Shown: positions 6,064 to 7,825 of the stretch, piece by piece
Layout of the letters: the number at the start of each line of letters is the position of its first letter
How positions within the stretch are numbered: the stretch's first letter is position 1
Made by a program: the position numbers and the translations under genes
Notes under the pieces: model-generated
Seen by the model: the letters and a program-made list of their open reading frames with translations, nothing else
Databases searched by the model: none
Told to the model about the DNA's origin: nothing
NCBI GenBank assembly: GCA_900552425.1
Contig: URZR01000078.1
Span: 1-7,825, forward strand
Origin: an uncultured Collinsella sp.
Lineage (GTDB): Bacteria > Actinomycetota > Coriobacteriia > Coriobacteriales > Coriobacteriaceae
Reading direction: 5' to 3'
Length of the DNA: 7,825 nucleotides

Positions 6064-6071
6064 CAGGAGGG

Positions 6072-6809
6072 CTACCGCTGGAGGCTGCTGGCGATGAGGG
6101 GGCGGTCGAGGGCTGCCTCAAAGCGATCTGCCATGGCCGGGTCGCTGAGCGTGTCGACTTGGTTGAGCATGATGCGGGCATTGTCGAGGTTCAACATCTG
6201 CAGCTCGGCATTGAGCACCATGGCGACGCGCTCTGGGGTGGCAGCGTCGGTGGGCTCGCAGCCGCAGCGCTCGCAGAAGAGCTCGGGGCGGTGGACAACC
6301 TTGGCGACGGGCTTGCCCAGCCCTGAGGCGCCGACGACCCAGACAACGTTTGCCGTGGCGGCGGGAATTACCGGCTCCCAGGCGGCATGCGCCTTGAGCG
6401 GGAGTCGCTTGCTGCCATCTGCCTCGGCCAACACATAGTCAAAGCGCTGCGCCAGCTGGTCGAGCGGCTCAGCGGGGGCGGAGAGCTTGCCTGTCTCCGG
6501 GTCCAAGACGCCTGCCTGGCAGATGCTTCCGCGCACAAGGCCCGCGCAGGCCTCGCAGGTGCAGCCGGGGGCATGCGCGGCACCCGGCTTCCAAGGCGCG
6601 GCATCCAGGCGACGGTTTGACCCGTCCCACGGCACGCCGGCGACGGGAAACATGTGCGTGGTGGTGCAGAGGAGCACGCGGCCGCCAGCGCGCATGAGCT
6701 CGAGACCCAGCGTCTTTAGCAAGGTCGACTTACCGCCACTGCCGATAATTGCGGTAATGCCCGGCTCGATCCTGAGCGCCGAGGCAAGATTGCCGCTAAC
6801 CGTTTCCAT
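6072..6809 (-). CDS. yqeC: YqeC-type putative selenium-dependent hydroxylase accessory protein, P-loop NTPase
   Basis: A 245-residue protein. A Walker A loop GSGGKST (23-29) near the N-terminus, then TTTHMF (49-54), EADGSK (129-134), VVGASGLGKP (158-167) and NQVD (216-219) follow the YqeC order. The family travels with selenium-dependent molybdenum hydroxylases and is thought to help mature their cofactor; its exact reaction is not known to me. Distinctive here are clustered cysteines: C83, C85, C88 and C97 in a segment absent from my recollection of E. coli YqeC, and C179, C182 and C184 (CERCGC), which could bind Zn or Fe-S. The start has a modest GGTGA site 5 bp upstream. It is the only cofactor gene here on the minus strand, tail to tail with hyuA and head to head with yqeB. 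Confidence 0.88.
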   Translation of the reverse strand: METVSGNLASALRIEPGITAIIGSGGKSTLLKTLGLELMRAGGRVLLCTTTHMFPVAGVPWDGSNRRLDAAPWKPGAAHAPGCTCEACAGLVRGSICQAGVLDPETGKLSAPAEPLDQLAQRFDYVLAEADGSKRLPLKAHAAWEPVIPAATANVVWVVGASGLGKPVAKVVHRPELFCERCGCEPTDAATPERVAMVLNAELQMLNLDNARIMLNQVDTLSDPAMADRFEAALDRPLIASSLQR

Positions 6810-6839
6810 TTGTTCACCGCCGTATAATACTGTGATAAT
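6810..6839 (+). promoter_or_regulatory. Candidate promoter of yqeB, overlapping that of yqeC
   Basis: Two -10-like boxes occur on the plus strand: TATAAT (6823-6828), perfect but without a good -35, and GATAAT (6834-6839) preceded by TG-T as an extended -10, with TTGTTC (6810-6815) 18 bp upstream. Either gives a yqeB leader of about 65-80 nt. The boxes overlap the minus-strand candidates, so the two directions probably compete. Confidence 0.45.
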
Positions 6840-6841
6840 AA
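6810..6841 (-). promoter_or_regulatory. Candidate promoter of yqeC in the shared yqeC/yqeB region
   Basis: On the minus strand TATTAT occurs twice, at 6829-6824 and 6841-6836, within an AT-rich island in otherwise GC-rich DNA. The nearer copy has only a weak -35 (CTGATG-like, 17 bp upstream). A yqeC transcript would have a very short leader of roughly 8-25 nt. Exact box assignment is uncertain. Confidence 0.4.
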
Positions 6842-6851
6842 ATAATCATCA
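6833..6851. promoter_or_regulatory. Imperfect AT-rich palindrome between yqeC and yqeB, possible operator
   Basis: The 19-bp stretch begins TGATAAT and ends AATCATCA. Compared with its own reverse complement it matches at 14 of 19 positions, with perfect TGAT/ATCA outer ends. It overlaps the candidate promoters in both directions, a good place for one regulator to control both genes. No family of regulator can be named from it. Confidence 0.25.
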
Positions 6852-6879
6852 GAGTAGCGGTCGAACCGCTTTTGCTCTG
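6850..6879 (+). promoter_or_regulatory. Hairpin in the yqeB leader
   Basis: AGCGGT (6856-6861) pairs perfectly with ACCGCT (6865-6870) around a CGA loop. An outer stem CAGAG (6850-6854) with CTCTG (6875-6879) encloses it, separated by a T/TTTG internal loop. In the yqeB transcript this two-step stem lies about 17 nt before the ribosome site. Only four U residues follow the inner stem, so an mRNA-stability or leader-control role is as likely as attenuation. Confidence 0.45.
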
Positions 6880-6911
6880 CTCAAACCGTAGCACAGGGAG
6901 GTGCCCCGGGA

Positions 6912-7706
6912 ATGCTCGTTTATGTTCGCGGCGCCGGCGATATCGCCACGGGCGTCGCTGCCCGTTTGGTGCGCGCCGGCGTGTCGGTCGTTATGGCCGA
7001 TATCGCGGTTCCCACGTGCATCCGTCGCACAATCAGTTTTTGCGAGGCCATTCGCTTGGGCGAGGTCCAGGTCGAAGGCATTCGCGCCCGCTTGGCACAG
7101 ACGCCGGCTGAGGCGCTTGCGATTACCGAGGCTGGAGACGTCGCCGTTGTAGTGGACCCCCAGGCCAAGATGCTCGGCGAGTTGAAACCCGCGGCTGTGG
7201 TCGACGCGATTTTGGCTAAGCGCAACTTGGGCACCACGCGCGACATGGCGCCTGCCGTCATCGCCGTGGGGCCGGGCTTTACCGCGCCGGTTGACTGCGA
7301 CGCCGTGGTCGAGACCATGCGCGGGCATTTTCTCGGCCGTGTCATTACCCAAGGTTCGCCCCAGCCCAACACGGGCGTGCCGGGCATGATCGCCGGCTAT
7401 GGCAAGGAGCGCGTTATCCACAGCCCCGCCGCCGGCATGTTTCGGTCCGACCGCACCATCGGCGACATCGTGAGCGCCGGAGACGTGATCGGGTATGCGG
7501 GTGATACTCCCATGGTCACGCAGATCGATGGCTGTCTGCGCGGGCTTTTGGCGAACGGCGTGCAGGTGACTGAGGGCTTTAAATGCGCCGACGTCGATCC
7601 GCGCGGCGATGCCAGCTATATCAACTATATTTCGGACAAGGCGACGTCGGTCGGCGGCGGCGTGCTCGAGGCACTCGCTATGCTCACCGATGTCTTTAGA
7701 GGATAG
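6912..7706 (+). CDS. yqeB: YqeB/EF2563-type putative selenium-dependent molybdenum hydroxylase maturation protein
   Basis: A 264-residue protein of the YqeB family linked with selenium-dependent molybdenum hydroxylases. It opens with RGAGDIATG (6-14), a Rossmann-like glycine motif, followed by a strand and D30. The family core is VGPGFTAPVDCDAVVETMRG (119-138, the cysteine at 129 being notable) and NTGVPG (153-158). Residues about 168-225 read like a barrel-sandwich (lipoyl/biotinyl-like) fold: HSPAAGMF, IGDIVSAGDVIGYAG, then GLLANGVQVTEG. No lysine sits at the usual modification site. Its biochemical role is not known to me; insertion of selenium or sulfur into the molybdenum cofactor is the usual inference. 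The ribosome site GGGAGGT (6896-6902) lies 9 bp before the ATG. The next gene, of XdhC type, starts 9 bp after the stop. In E. coli YqeB, as I recall, both parts are joined in one chain of about 540 residues. Confidence 0.88.
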   Translation: MLVYVRGAGDIATGVAARLVRAGVSVVMADIAVPTCIRRTISFCEAIRLGEVQVEGIRARLAQTPAEALAITEAGDVAVVVDPQAKMLGELKPAAVVDAILAKRNLGTTRDMAPAVIAVGPGFTAPVDCDAVVETMRGHFLGRVITQGSPQPNTGVPGMIAGYGKERVIHSPAAGMFRSDRTIGDIVSAGDVIGYAGDTPMVTQIDGCLRGLLANGVQVTEGFKCADVDPRGDASYINYISDKATSVGGGVLEALAMLTDVFRG

Positions 7707-7715
7707 AAGGCGGCA

Positions 7716-7825
7716 ATGGAAAAGCTCGATGTGGTGAATGCGGCGCTTGCCGCCCTGCGTGCTGGCGAGACGTGCGAGCTCGTGGTCGTGGCCGGCGCGG
7801 CGGGGGCATCGCCGCGCGGCGTGGG
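7716..7825 (+). CDS. XdhC/CoxI family protein, N-terminal fragment cut by the window edge
   Basis: Only the first 36 codons are present. They follow an AGAAGG ribosome site (7705-7710) that overlaps the yqeB stop codon. After a short helix (MEKLDVVNAALAALRAGE) comes a strand and GAAGASPRGVG at about 26-36, which corresponds to the conserved G-S-x-P-R segment at the start of XdhC/CoxI proteins. That family carries and sulfurates the molybdenum cofactor before it is inserted into xanthine-dehydrogenase-type enzymes. The tight spacing to yqeB indicates one operon. The identification rests on a short stretch, but the context fits well. Confidence 0.7.
   Translation, partial: MEKLDVVNAALAALRAGETCELVVVAGAAGASPRGV

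Noticed and set aside
1144..7825. Selenocysteine codons (in-frame TGA) in the selenium-linked genes
   Set aside because: All the genes have full-length family-like frames that end at TAG or TAA after the expected C-terminus. Nothing suggests a TGA read-through.
1..7825. tRNA, rRNA, CRISPR array, transposase or phage gene
   Set aside because: No cloverleaf, regularly spaced repeat array, transposase motif or ribosomal RNA segment was recognised by eye on either strand.

Overview
The window is most likely from a Coriobacteriia-type actinobacterium of the animal gut (Collinsella or a close relative). This is inferred from the high GC, the strong GCC/CGC/ATC/AAC codon bias and the gene content, not from a marker gene. 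The left 1.1-1.3 kb is different: its codon use (CGG arginine, GCG/GCA alanine, GAA/AAA/CAA) looks like a Clostridia/Oscillospiraceae genome. The window may therefore contain a recombination or transfer junction, or an assembly join, inside the 5' end of ygeY.

Layout: (1) 1-187, two hairpins and AT-rich palindromes beyond the end of a leftward gene. (2) 188-904, a leftward GntR/FCD-family regulator. (3) 905-1143, a divergent control region with a near-consensus extended -10 promoter pointing right. (4) 1144-2517 ygeY (M20 hydrolase) and 2719-3921 ygeW (knotted carbamoyltransferase), both in the codon style of highly expressed genes, closed by a hairpin terminator at 3945-3983. (5) 4072-4686, a MocA/YgfJ-type nucleotidyltransferase, followed after 9 bp by a hydantoinase/dihydropyrimidinase-like gene (hyuA/ygeZ type, 4696-6063). 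(6) yqeC, leftward, 6072-6809, tail to tail with hyuA. (7) yqeB, rightward, 6912-7706, head to head with yqeC, and the first 36 codons of an XdhC/CoxI-type gene running off the right edge.

Together these genes match the parts list of the E. coli ygeW-ygeY-hyuA-yqeB-yqeC-ygfJ region, the selenium-dependent molybdenum hydroxylase cluster that has been tied to anaerobic purine/urate breakdown in gut bacteria. The mocA, yqeB, yqeC and xdhC products would mature the molybdenum (and probably selenium-containing) cofactor of a purine hydroxylase encoded outside the window. HyuA, YgeY and YgeW would act on ring-opened, ureido- or carbamoyl-containing intermediates. The regulator is placed to control ygeY. 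The hydroxylase itself, ygfK, ssnA, ygeX (diaminopropionate ammonia-lyase) and a carbamate kinase are not in this window.
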